Below, piece by piece: positions 45,631 to 56,828 of a stretch of DNA of 64,000 nt; within the stretch, counting starts at the first letter, position 1; each line of letters begins with the position of its first letter. This stretch comes from Vitis vinifera (Eukaryota > Streptophyta > Magnoliopsida > Vitales > Vitaceae), in assembly GCF_030704535.1 (NCBI RefSeq), contig NC_081812.1, positions 16,837,001-16,901,000 of the forward strand, in the 5' to 3' direction. Both the position numbers and the translations under genes were made by a program. The notes beneath the pieces are model-generated. The model ran no database searches. It saw only the letters and a list, made by a program, of their open reading frames with translations, and was not told the origin of the DNA.

Positions 45631-45718
45631 AGCATCTCAGATTGAACTGTCCCTATAAGTTTCATCACTAGCAATCATAGTGCAAGGATAACAAAGGAAG
45701 TAAGTCATCATCGATGCT
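45631..45718 (-). ncRNA. Box C/D snoRNA candidate 2
   Basis: An 88-nt minus-strand unit is closed by a perfect AGCATC/GATGCT terminal stem. It has box C GATGATGA, an internal C' AGTGATGAAAC and box D ATCTGA. This is the most canonical of the three. The segment before D includes TATAGGGACAGT, which pairs with an ACTGTCCCT stretch of 25S rRNA as I recall it, but the spacing to D is one base off the usual rule, so the target is uncertain. Confidence 0.7.
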
Positions 45719-46070
45719 TATTTAGATCCATTGAATTAATACTGAAACAAAGCAAACAAAAGCCAATATGCCTGCGATTCACACAGCAAAAAGAACCAAA
45801 AGCATGAAACAACTATCACAATATATTCAGCAAAATATTAATAAAGATGATAAACAGCAAGCATCCATCTCCGACAATGTTGCTTTTGAGAATTATTAAA
45901 TTACAAAAAGTTTAAATCAAAAAAAATAAAATAAAATTGTATGCCAACGAAAATTTGTTTTCAATTAAACACAATGAAAAAAAAGAACAAAAACAAATAT
46001 AGAGTCGCTCACTGCTATGACTTTGGCGCATCTCCTTAGATCAAGAAACACAAAAAAAGGAATGAAAATG

Positions 46071-46155
46071 GATCTCAGGATGCTATGATTATCTCCAATC
46101 CCTATTAGGATGTTTCAGATAGATAACGCAGTTTCATAGTAACATCATCGATTCA
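46071..46155 (-). ncRNA. Box C/D snoRNA candidate 3 (paralogue of candidate 1)
   Basis: An 85-nt minus-strand unit has C-like box CGATGATGTT, D' ATCTGA preceded by ACTGCGTTATCTAT, and D box CCTGAGATCC. The terminal stem has one mismatch. It shares boxes and guide with candidate 1; the loop between differs, as expected of a tandem snoRNA duplication. Confidence 0.65.
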
Positions 46156-46422
46156 TAGACACACGAACGCAATCAACACATTCAAAAAATAAGATAATAT
46201 AGAATTAAAAAATCGAAACAAAATAAAAAGAAAATCAAATGATTTTGAAAAATCATCACAGAGAGAAGTGTCGCCAGAAATTTCTCTCCAATAGCAAGGC
46301 ATACGAAGGAAAGTGAAGTAGCAGAGAGATGACCTACTAGGGATCGGGGGTTTAACGGTAGATCTGAAACGACTTTGAAATGGTTAGGTGCTTTCTGAAT
46401 CGTTGCTCTGCACCTCTTTCTT

Positions 46423-46530
46423 CTTATATGCTCCGTTGTTGAGTTGGGTTTGCCCTAACGCCCACTGACGGGAGGCGTTAAGAGTAGTCGGGTATCCATC
46501 CATTCATACCCGGATTATGTGGGCCATAGG
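46423..46530 (-). promoter_or_regulatory. Promoter of the snoRNA host transcript
   Basis: On the minus strand TATAAG lies at 46423-46428. A GTTAGGGCAAACCC word (telo-box-like) lies about 25 bases upstream, and a TGGGCC site II word at 46520-46525. TATA plus telo-box plus site II is the usual promoter of plant snoRNA clusters and ribosome-biogenesis genes. Predicted transcription start is near 46395. Confidence 0.5.
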
Positions 46531-48030
46531 CCTATAACCCATTCTATCCTAATCCATGGTTATACCCAGAGTAATCTCGATTTCTATATTTTATGAAATA
46601 AATTTACAAAATTTAGAAACAAAATAACAACAGGCAGGAATAATAAATTTTATTTTCATTATAATGGTTTGAAATTTTAAGGTGTCGAATTGAGATTACA
46701 AATTTGCTCTTATTTTATTAAATTAATAAGATATTCATATTTGACTTCAAATTTGTGTTGTTTGGATTTTTTTTAACCATTTATTAGAAAATAATTATAA
46801 AAATATGACAATTTTAATCATATATTTATTTTACACTTAATTCGTTTTTAAAAATGCAAGTTAATCTGTATTTTGTTTTTTTTAAGAAAAAGTATGATTT
46901 TATGATTGTACAAACTCGTTTAGATTGAAATTACTATGTACTAGACATTGCTCTATTTATGGTGCTATGGTAAAAAAGACTTTACATGAAAAGTGTGATG
47001 ACCCAAATGCATTTGGGTTATGTTTGATTTCCAAAATATATTAAGAAAATAAAATTCGTGTTAAGGATAGTGATTTTTTTTATGTTTGATTATCATATGA
47101 AAAAAGATCAAATATAATTAAAATTAGTTAAAAATTTATATATTTTAAATTATTTAATTTTTATATAGATGAATTAAATAAATGAAATAAGTTTGAATTA
47201 AGATTTAAAAATAATTTACTAGGTTTAAGTCCATTCTATATTATTTCTTTTTAGTTATCTTCCCTATTTTCTTTTTTCTTACATTTTCTTTCAATTTTAT
47301 TGTGAACCAATCATCTCGTATTTAAGTTTTTAATCCAATTGAGAACGAAAATTTATTCAACAATCACCACTAACGCTTTTTGCTATTTTCAACAAATTTT
47401 TTATATTATTTTTATTGATAATAGGTTTATGGAATGAATTCCAAATGCAAGCAAAACAATAAAAAAAAAAATACAAAACAATTTTTTTATTAAAATTAAT
47501 TGTAGGGATATAATCGTTGTGTTACTTTATTTTACAAAAAAAAAAAAATATTTCATATGATTCATTAATCTTAATCACAATTTGAAAAACGACGATAAAA
47601 ACGTTTTTTTGAATTTAGAGATCAATAAAAGTTCAAAAGCGAGTTGTTCTTGAATAAACTCATTAATGACAAAGATAACGTGTATGACAATTTTGTTTCA
47701 GCCTTGCAAGATATTTTGTTAAGATTTTTTTTATTTATGAAATATTTTTTCTTGTGTGAAATTTTTTATTGATTTTTAAAAGTTCATTTATTAAAGAAAA
47801 TCACCGTTATTTATATGTGAAACTAAATAATTAAATTTAGAATCTCTAAGTTTTAATTTTAAATTTTTTAATTAAAAATAATAATTCATTGATTAATATA
47901 CCAACAAAAAATATTTATTTTGAAACTAATTTAACGATAATTTAATTCATTCAAAAATTTTGATGCCGATAAGTATCTCTATTTTAAGATACCATGTATA
48001 GGAGATGAGACGTGAAGTTACACCAAGTTT
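46531..48030. other. Intergenic, AT-rich
   Basis: No gene is seen. Very AT-rich throughout; no repeat structure beyond simple A/T tracts was noticed. Confidence 0.5.
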
Positions 48031-48034
48031 TATA

Positions 48035-48330
48035 CTTTGAAAAAAAAAATGAGACCACCTTTTAATATTTTTATAGTCAATTTGTTTTATTTGTCCACCT
48101 CAATGGTTTTAGAATTATTTTTGGTGTCATGTTTTTTGAAAACACAAAAAAATAAAAAGAGAAAAGAGAGAGATCTTAAATTGATGTAATGCTAAAAGCC
48201 GCCTCCCAACAGCAACAGTAGTAAGATCGTAGAAGAGCAAGGTCCACAAGTTCGTGTCTCTCTTTCACCACGAGAAGATTCCCCAATCCCTAGCTCCTTC
48301 CCCAAGCAACACTACGGAATAGTCAATCCT
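48035..48330 (+). repeat. Extra copy of the SOUL gene promoter
   Basis: This stretch parallels 48510-48785, directly before the SOUL gene. Shared words in order are TTTTAATATTTTTATA, TTTTAGAATTATTTTTGGT, TTGATGTAATGCTAAAAGCC, TTCACCACGAGAA and ATTCCCCAATCCCTA. Offset between copies is about 460-480 bases. It is a tandem duplication of promoter DNA without the coding part. Confidence 0.8.
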
Positions 48331-48509
48331 TACGTACCCATGACATCATTAATTAGAAAATTTATGTATGAATTGAATTCTCTTGGAATAGTTAGTTCTT
48401 TTGAGCTTATAACATCATTTCTTAAAAAAAAAATTTGAATTTAAGATTTACACCAAAAATATTCTCTTAAATCGAATCCATCTTTTAAAAAAAAAAAAAA
48501 AAAATCAAG

Positions 48510-48785
48510 TTAAAAAAGATAAATCAGTTTTTAATATTTTTATACTGAATTTGTTTTTTCCGTTCACCTCAACAGTTTTAGAATTATTTTTGGTACCACG
48601 TTTTTTGAGAAAAAAAAAAAAAAGAAAAAAAAATCTTAACTTGATGTAATGCTAAAAGCCCCCTCCCAAGGCGAGTAAAATCGTGGAGCAACCAGGTCCA
48701 CGAGTGCATGTCCCTCGTTCACCACGAGAAAATTCCCCAATCCCTAACTCCTTTCCCAAGCAACACAATGGAGTATTCTGGAGGC
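48510..48785 (+). promoter_or_regulatory. SOUL gene proximal promoter (second repeat copy)
   Basis: The downstream copy of the promoter duplication leads into the TATA box. The block conserved with the upstream copy includes a CCCTCCCAA word, a GGTCCACGAGT word and the TTCACCACGAGAA segment, which may mark functional sites. Confidence 0.5.
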
Positions 48786-48795
48786 CACACCACTC

Positions 48796-48801
48796 TATAA
48801 A
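48796..48801 (+). promoter_or_regulatory. TATA box of the SOUL gene
   Basis: TATAAA lies 67-72 bases upstream of the ATG at 48868. Transcription would start near 48826-48832, which places the upstream in-frame ATG at 48817 outside the mRNA and decides for the start at 48868. Confidence 0.65.
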
Positions 48802-48867
48802 TTCATCAACCATTGGGTGCACTACTGCATCAATTCTCCATTTCCACGGCTAAATCAATTGTCGAAG

Positions 48868-49470
48868 ATGGGCATGGTCTTTGGGAAGATCTGCGTCGAA
48901 ACACCGAAATTCCAAGTGATTCAATCGTCGGCTGACTACGAAATCCGAAAATATCCACCCACGGTGATTGCGGAAGTCACATACGATCCGTCCCAGTTCA
49001 GAGGGGACAAAGATGGCGGCTTCACTCTCCTGGCCAATTACATTGGCGCCCTTGGCAATCCCCAGAACACCAAGCCCGAGAAGATCGAAATGACGGCTCC
49101 TGTGGTGACCAAGTACGCGGAGAAGATTGCAATGACGGCTCCCGTTGTGACCAAGAGCGGCGAGGGAGGAGAAGGGAAGACGGTGACCATGCAATTTTTG
49201 TTGCCATCGAAGTATACAAAAGCGGAGGAGGCGCCGAGGCCAGTGGATGAAAGAGTGGTGATTAGGGAGGAGGGGGAGAGGAAATATGGGGTGGTGAAGT
49301 TTGGGGGAGTGGCAACGGAGAAGGTGGTGGGGGCGAAGGTGGAGAGCTTGGAGAAGAGCCTGGAGAGAGATGGGTTTAAGTTGATCGGGGAATTCGTGTT
49401 GGCTAGGTACAACCCTCCTTGGACCTTGCCTGCTTTTAGAACTAATGAGGTTATGATCCCAATTGAGTGA
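48868..49470 (+). CDS. SOUL-family heme-binding protein
   Basis: A single exon encodes 200 aa starting MGMVFGKICVETPKFQV, as in plant HBP/SOUL proteins. The SOUL domain covers nearly the whole length: SSADYEIRKYPPTVIAEV, then the KIEMTAPVVTK and KIAMTAPVVTK pair, TMQFLLPSKYT, RKYGVVKFGGVA, and the C-terminal LARYNPPWTLPAFRTNEVMI that is diagnostic of the family. Members bind heme or tetrapyrroles loosely and are thought to buffer or carry them; this form has no transit peptide and is probably cytosolic. The MTAPVVTK motif is present twice in tandem (about residues 74-91). An ATG 51 bases upstream is in frame but lies too close to the TATA box to be transcribed. The upstream promoter is duplicated. 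Confidence 0.92.
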   Translation: MGMVFGKICVETPKFQVIQSSADYEIRKYPPTVIAEVTYDPSQFRGDKDGGFTLLANYIGALGNPQNTKPEKIEMTAPVVTKYAEKIAMTAPVVTKSGEGGEGKTVTMQFLLPSKYTKAEEAPRPVDERVVIREEGERKYGVVKFGGVATEKVVGAKVESLEKSLERDGFKLIGEFVLARYNPPWTLPAFRTNEVMIPIE

Positions 49471-52400
49471 GTTTCTGGAATTGAAGTTCTGGCTGCAGTA
49501 ATTTAATACCCTTGAATCCTCTATATCACATTTGTGTCTTGTATTAGGCTTGTATCTCCAATCCTGTTCTCATTGTTTTCAGTCAAAGTATCTTATTATG
49601 TTCCACTTTCCTTTTGCACGTAAACCTTTTTTCCCTCAGCAGCCATTGCTCCAGCAATGGGAAAACTGCTAGCCAATCAGTTAAAAGAGTCCGGATTAAA
49701 CACACAGGGAAATTCTGCCAAAATTCGCTTTCTGGGCTAACCCTAGTTTGATGCAAAAAGCAGATAGCTTTGACGCCCATCAATGTTTGTGTTGCAGAAC
49801 TCACACTTCCGAAAAATAGTTTTACACTTCTGGTAGTAATGTCTTTTTTTGACATTTGCAAACCTCAATTTCGGCAAGATGGCTTTATAGCACTTACATT
49901 GCGTTTGGAATGAAGGTAAGATTGCATTCTGTTGGAATGAAGGGATTTGGCTAGAAAATAAAAGAATTGGCTTGAAATCCAAGTTTAGCATTTGGAATGG
50001 AAGGGAAAGAATCTAAAGGATTTGAATTTTGTAATCTAGATTATCTGATTAACTCTAGCACTTTTTATCTTTCATCTTTGATTCATCAAAATTTAACTTA
50101 AAGCATGTTTGGTTACAGGGAAAATGGAAGGAAAAGGAGACACAGAGAAAAAGTGGAAGAAAAATAAATAAATTTAAAGTAAATTATTTTCATTCATCAC
50201 TCCAAACTCATTTAATTTATTTTAATTCATCACTATAAAAATTAAATAATTTAAAAACTACTATTTTTTAACTAGTTTTAATTATATTAAATTTTATTTT
50301 ATTTTTTTGTATTTTTCATATGACAATCAAATACAAAAAAAATCATTTTCATTAACAATTTTTTTTTCTTTTCTCGATATTTTATAAAAATCAAAGTAAC
50401 ATAAAATTTCCATTGAATGGATGAATCTATGGGGCCTATTTTTTAGCTAATTGAGGGACATCAGGTCATTTGAATAAAAGAATAAATCAAATAGGTTTTT
50501 TTTTTGGCTAAATAATAAAAGCTTGCTTGCTCATATGATTTAAAAAAAAAATTTAAAAAATATATATATTTTACAAAATTTATTTCACTGCTTAATTGTT
50601 GTTTGCCATAAACACTTTTTACAAATAAAGTGAAATAAATATTAGTGAAAGTTACACTCATTTATAATAACAAAGGGAAAACATGAAAAAATAAATAATA
50701 AATAATAAATAAAGTAGAATACAATAATCTTCAAATATCATCTTTATATTTCTAAATTTCTATATATTTCTCTAATTTTTTTGTAAACCAAATAGATTCA
50801 AAATTAAATACCACTTAATACAAAAAATTTATTAATTTTAAAAATAATTTGAAACTCAAAAATCCATATAATTAGTATTAGAAAGTCATGGGTTCAAAAT
50901 CAGAGAAATTAACACTAGAAAGTGAAAAACTAAACTTCACTTTGAATGAATTTGTTAGATTTTTTTTTTTTACCTATAATAATAATTTTATGGATTTTTT
51001 TACTAGTTAAATTCCAAATTAGGTAAACCTTAATGAATTGGATTCCTTAAGGAATCTATTAAACTTTAAAAATAGACCCAATAAATACCATAAATTTATA
51101 GACAAAAATTGATATAAAATAATTTTACTATTTTTCTTTTAAGTAGAATCAATTTTTTATTGGGTAATTTAAATCAAATAAGACTTAAAGTTTTGCATTT
51201 ATTAATCAATTTAATAATTACAAAAAAAAATAATAGACAAAGATTATTCATATTTTATAAAATAAAATAAAAACTATTTTTTAATTTATTTGTAATTATA
51301 AAATTATTTTTATTTTAAAAAAAAATTGAATTAAATTTAGTTAATATTATATAAATTGAATTAATATATTTTTTTACAAAATCAAAATAAAAAATTATTT
51401 TTAAAAATAACTTATTTACACAATATTTTGGTTTTTTATTTTTTGAAACGTGTTTTTAAAAACAACTTATCAAATACCCTTATTTTTTTCAAAACACTAA
51501 AAAAAAAAAAATTATTCTTTAATTTAAAAAACAACTTTTAAAAAATAAGTGTAAAAAAAAAATGGTGAAATAGACCTTAAGACAAAAAATAATAGTCACT
51601 CAATAAAAAAAAATGAAAATCACACAAACATAACCGAAATAGAAGGGATGAAATGATAATTTATTATATTATGTATCATTTCCTTTTGTAGAAAGAATAA
51701 AAATACCTCATGTAAAAAATTAATTGAAACCTCATTTACAAGCAAGGTTTTATTCTCATTGAAATCATTTTCCTATTTTTATTCTATTCTCTTTGTCATT
51801 TGAGTTATCTAAAATGAAAATGGATAAGTAAAGAAATAAAATATCAATTCTCACTTCTTATTCTCGTATGTTAAACATGATCTCGACATCTAAATATTAA
51901 GGGATAAAATTGAGGAAATTGATGGAAAATTCTAATTATTCGGATTTCTAAAATTATAATAAAAAGGAAATATAACCTTATATTTTTATACATAATTGTA
52001 AAACGAGATTAATCCATTTTTTTATATCCACTTGCCCAATTGGTACAAAATATTCCTTAAAATTTTGGAGATAGTTTTCTTTCTAATTTGGGTTTTTAAT
52101 TCATCTCATTAAGTTTTAAAAATAAAAACTAAAGTTTATTTGACACTAAATTTTGAAGGAAAAAGAATTCAATTAATGAAATTTAGATGAAATAAATTGA
52201 ATTTGAATCTCTTTATCCTATTTGCTTCAAGAAATAACTGAAATGAAAAAACAAATCCCCTTATTTGTTATTATAATATAAATAGAAAAGAAATAACTTG
52301 TTTTGTAAGGTTATATTTGGAAACTAATAAAGAAAGAAAAAATTATTAAGGGAAATAATTTTCTTAGATTTCACTATAAAAAAAAATATGAAAGGAAATT

Positions 52401-52748
52401 AAATTTAATTAAAATTATTTAGAAATTTCTATATTTTTAAATTATTTAATTCTTTTATAGTGAGGAAAAATAAGTGAAACAAGTTTGAAAAAATATGTAT
52501 AAATAATTTATTGACTTTGAACATATTTTCATTTTTTTTTTATTTTCTTTCATTTTTTTCCTTCTACGTTTCTTTTTATTTTATTTTCCTCATATTTTTT
52601 TATTAAATTTTTATAAAGAAAATATAAAGGAAAAATAAAAGGAAAAACAAAATGAAAGAAAATAAAAAATAGATTAAAAATCGATAAATTATTTTTATTT
52701 ACTATTTCAAACTTATTTTATTTATTTTAATTCATAGATATAAATATT
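49471..52748. other. Intergenic, AT-rich
   Basis: No gene is supported. After the SOUL 3' flank (to about 49900) the sequence is strongly AT-rich. It contains diverged copies of an AT-rich intergenic repeat: the stretch around 50200-50330 resembles 52710-52748 plus 53865-53960, including AAATTAAATAATTTAAAA and TTTTTAACTAGTTT. Confidence 0.45.
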
Positions 52749-53864
52749 TGTGAAATCAAGGTTCGGTTAATCTTGATTTTGATGATATTACATTATTTAC
52801 TTATGCATCAAAATCATCCAAGAGTTATTTTGTTTTAAATATTTTAAGAATCGGATGATTTCATGTTTTCAACTAAAATCTTATATTAAATGTTTTTTAG
52901 ACTTGTTTTAAAAGGTTTTAAGTTGAAAAAAGTTGGTTTTTGAGCCAAAAAATGGCTCAACCGGTTGAACGGGATGAGGAACCGGTCGACTGCAAGCTCA
53001 ACCAGTTGAGGTCCAGGTCGACCCCCAGCTCAATCGATCGAGGTTCGGGTCAACCCCAACTCAACCGGTCCAGGTCCGGGAAGACCCCAACTCAACCGGT
53101 TGAGGGTGCAAAAAACTTTCTCTTTCTTCTAGAACGGTTGTTCAACCGGTTGAGGCTCAACGGTCACCTGTCAAGCATTAAATGCTAACGGCTAGTCAAC
53201 CGATCGAACCCCCAAACGGGTAGTTTGGTTTTTCTCTTCTATAAAAATGCTTCAATCTTTATTGTTTAAAAAGCTTAACCTTCCCAAACCTTTCTTGAAT
53301 ATATTTGAGCCTTGGAAGAGTGTTTTTTAGTACACCATTATTTTAAAACTTGCATATCTTTAGTGCACCATTCAATCATAGTTTTATTGTATCATTTGAG
53401 CTTAAAGTTTTTATACTAAGATTTTGTGAGATCATTTATTTGTAAATCTTTAAGAGGAAGTTTCTCAAGTATGGGGTATTACTTGAGGAGTTGTTCAAGA
53501 GTAGGATATCTCTTGAGAAGTGTAAAGGGTGCTTGGAACCAAAAGTTCAAGAGGGTGAATTGGAACCATAATCCAATTGTATTACTTGAAGGCTTGGTTT
53601 GGAAGCCTTGAATTAGTGGAACCTCAAACTTGTGATTGAAGTTAGAGGAAAGTGGATGTAGGCCGGGTTGCACCGAACCACTATAAAATCTTGTGTTTGC
53701 ATTCTCTCTTCCCTACTTTTTTATTTTATATGCAATTTTATTATATACTTGCATATAATTATCTCGTATATTCACATAGTTTAAATTTGCAAAAAGAGAC
53801 CATCACCATATTCACCCCCCTTCAGGGTGGCTACCATAGGTTGAATTAGCCTAATTTTTTTAAT
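52749..53864 (+). mobile_element. Retroelement-like insertion with CAACCGGTTGA palindromes
   Basis: It is inserted between AATATT at 52743-52748 and AATATT at 53865-53870, interrupting an AT-rich repeat whose uninterrupted relative is at about 50200-50330. It starts TGTGAAATCAAGG. A cluster of about ten TCAACCGGTTGAG-like palindromes lies at 52955-53210. It carries a C-run, TTCACCCCCCTTCAGGG, near its end, as in several plant LTRs, and ends T-rich. No coding parts are recognised. Family uncertain (solo-LTR-like); treated as a fossil. Confidence 0.45.
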
Positions 53865-53870
53865 AATATT

Positions 53871-54328
53871 AAATAATTTAAAATATATATAAATTTTTAA
53901 CTAGTTTAACTTATATTTGATTTTCTTTATATTTTTTTATAAGACAATTACATATAAAATAAAAAATCATTTTATTTTCTTTGGGACCAAACACAACTTA
54001 AAGAATTGAAAACTTACCCATGATTTCATTTAATTCCATGGAATCATTTTTTTGTTTCCTTTTCCATTCAAATGCCCATGAATGTAAATTATCAAACAAA
54101 ATTCTGCAAAATTTTAAAATATTCATTTTAAAAACATAAAATAAAAAAACCCAAGTGGAACCATTCTATCTGAAATGATATTTTTTAATTAATAAAATTT
54201 TCAAAACAATCTAATGATGGCCCGACCCTATTGTTTCGGGCCGAATCACAACCCGATAAGTAAACAGACTATTGGGAAGAAGATGATTTGGCAAATTCAT
54301 GGATAAACCCTAGCATAGTATTCAAACC
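53871..54328. other. FLN1 upstream region
   Basis: AT-rich to about 54200, then GATGGCCCGACCC and TTCGGGCCGAATC near the likely start site. The duplicated block that includes FLN1 begins at about 54255. Confidence 0.4.
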
Positions 54329-56076
54329 ATGGCAGCGTTTCACCTTCTTCCTCCACCTCAAAGATCTTACCAAATCCTTTTCAACCCTATCAAACTCACT
54401 TGCCTCTCTTCTACATTCCATCTTCAAAAACCCCAAAACCCAAAACCGCTCAGAGCTGCCATTAGCACACAGGATGGAGCTCTTGATACAACGAAGCCAA
54501 CTCGCAGGGGCCGACAGAAAGGCACCACCACTTCCTCTTCTTCCCAAACAACGAGACCAAAGCGTTCGCCAAAAAAGAATCAAACTGAAGCTGAAGTGGA
54601 GATCACAAAACAAGAACCAGCTGAGCACTCTGATGACAATAACGATGAGATTGATTTTCCATACGATGACCCTCCGCTGATCTGTTGCTTCGGTGCCGCA
54701 CAGAAGGAGTTTGTACCTACGGTACGGGTGTCGGAGCACCAGATGCACCCGGACATTTATTCGGAGTGGAAGATGCTGCAATGGGACCCGCCGGAGTTCG
54801 TGAGGGCTCCTGGTGGGCCGCCTTCAAATGTAGCAATATCGCATGTCAGATTAGGAGGGAGAGCAGCCTTCATGGGGAAGGTTGGGCGGGATGAGTTTGG
54901 GGAGGAGTTGGTTTTGACCATGAATAAGGAGAAAGTGCAGACACGAGCTGTTAAATTTGATTCAAATGCGAGGACCGGGTGTTCGTATATGAGAATTAAG
55001 TTTGAGAATGGGAAGATGATGATGGAAACAGTGAAAGAGTCGCCAGAGGATTCTCTCCTCAGCTCTGAACTCAACATTGCCGTGCTCAAAGAGGTAATCT
55101 GAACTCACAATTCTAATATATCATAGCGTTTGTTTTGATAGCATAGCAGGTTTTCATGCAATTCACCATGGTTCTAACAATAATTCATAGGAAAGTGCTT
55201 TGTAATTTATATGACAATTGATTTTGCATTGAATTGAAATGGGTGTGAAAACCCCAATTTTCAGGTGATTGGTTGGGTGTTATATACATGTTAAGAACCC
55301 TGACTTATTGACTGAAGAAAATTTCTAGTTCTTTCTGCAGATGTGTTTGTATGATGTTTTTTTCCTTGCATATTCTCTTGCAGGCCAGGATTTTCCACTT
55401 TAATTCAGAGGTTCTAACATCGCCTTCTATGCATTCATCTCTTTTTGGAGCAATTGAATTGTCTAAAAAGCATGGTGGGCTTGTATTTTTCGATTTGAAT
55501 TTGCCCTTACCTCTGTGGAGATCCCGTGATGAAACAAGAAAATTGATTGAGAAAGCCTGGAACCAGGCAGACATCATTGAGGTGAGCAAACAAGAGCTAG
55601 AGTTTCTTTTAGACGAAGATTATTATGAGATGAGGAGAAACTACCGGCCTCAATATTACTCTGATAGTTATGAACAAACCAAGAACCGAAGAGATTATTA
55701 CCATTACACCCGTGATGAAATATCTCCATTGTGGCATGAGGGATTGAAATTTTTGTTTGTGACTGATGGAACGCTTCGGGTTCACTATTATTCCCCATCT
55801 TTTGATGGTGTGGTGGTTGGAACAGAGGATGTGCTTATAACACCATTCACTTGTGATAGAACCGGATCTGGTGATGCTATTGTGGCTGGTATTATGAGAA
55901 AGCTGACGACCTTCCCTGAGATGTATGAGAATCAAGATACTTTGGAGAGGCAGCTTCGGTTTGCCATTGCCGCAGGAATCATATCACAATGGACGATTGG
56001 TGGAGTGAGAGGTTTTCCTACTGAAAGTGCTGCACAGAATCTGAAAGAACAGGTTTATGTACCTTCTATGTGGTAG
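54329..56076 (+). CDS. FLN1: Fructokinase-like 1 (FLN1/PAP6), plastid
   Basis: Two exons, 54329-55093 and 55384-56076, join in phase 0 to give 485 aa. A plastid transit peptide (about 1-45) is followed by a basic, Ser/Thr-rich and then acidic linker. The pfkB-type carbohydrate kinase fold begins at LICCFGAAQKEFVPT (about 118). Family blocks are APGGPPSNVAISHVRLGG, AAFMGKVGRDEFGEELV, VFFDLNLPLPLWRS, DIIEVSKQELEFLL and the anionic-hole motif region DRTGSGDAIVAG (about 417-428). FLN1 is known as a plastid-encoded RNA polymerase associated protein (PAP6) that interacts with thioredoxin z; it is thought to act structurally rather than as an active fructokinase. Its 3' end converges on a truncated O-fucosyltransferase tail. 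A ruined copy is about 6.5 kb downstream. Confidence 0.93.
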
Positions 56077-56630
56077 CAAGTGTACATCAGAATGAGCAGA
56101 CCAACACTGCATTTTAATTTTGGTCATGAGAAAATGGAAATGGATTGTAGTATGTTCACTCCACAACCTAGTCAAGACCATTTCTTTGATGGACATCTTC
56201 ATGTTCTTGCATTATTTGTCCTTTTTTTTTTCTAAAAAAAGAAACAATCGTTAAGAAGGGAAGGTGTTTGCTAGCCAATAACATGTGGAACATAATTCTT
56301 GTTATTATCTGTATCAGAAAGTAGATTCAAATTCAGAGCAGAATCCCAATTTGGCAACTGATGTTAACGAATCAAATAGGAAAGAATAATGAATGAATGA
56401 AATGCAGCCACTTTCTGAGAGATGATGTATCTGTGATTCTGTGCCAATGTAACTGCTGCCCTGTTTTCCTTGAATTGTATCTGACTCTAACATTGCTGTT
56501 GCTTCCCCAATCAATATCAAAACTGAAACTTGTAGTTTTTGAATCTCCAAAGAAACCTTCAAACTTCTTTGGACCCTGTTTACTGCTATCATCTCCTGGC
56601 TGTGAAGAAAACCTTTTATCGTTTCAAAAC

Positions 56631-56828
56631 CTACACAAGCCACCCTCTGGAGCAATGGGGATTGTGTATTTTAGGTGTGAGCTGGACATTCTCAAAAAAA
56701 TAAAAAATAAAAAATTGAGGACGCCCTATCTTTCGTCTGCGTCTCTGGTAAAGTTTTAGGCTAAGTTGCTCTTGAGACTTGTTACAAACACCGTCAAGAA
56801 AGGGATTGGAAAAAAAATTCTCTTCCAA
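56631..56828 (-). pseudogene. Truncated tail of O-fucosyltransferase (duplicate)
   Basis: Minus-strand residues [20 protein letters not shown] and LKLYQRRRR match the last ~30 codons of the O-FucT gene at 63351-64000. The copy stops abruptly at about 56827, in the middle of the parental exon, where similarity to 63466 ends. The 3' flank (56280-56630) is likewise similar to 62880-63260. It is the edge of the duplicated block, not a gene. Confidence 0.8.

Noticed and set aside
46000-46030. Possible fourth snoRNA around GCGCCAAAGTCATAGCAG
   Set aside because: No convincing C and D boxes or closing stem on either strand.
46245-46262. Box C-like TGTGATGAT on the minus strand
   Set aside because: No D box within 120 bases downstream; isolated motif.
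48817-48867. Upstream in-frame ATG of the SOUL gene
   Set aside because: Only about 16 bases after the TATA box, so probably upstream of the transcript; family proteins start at MGMVFGK.
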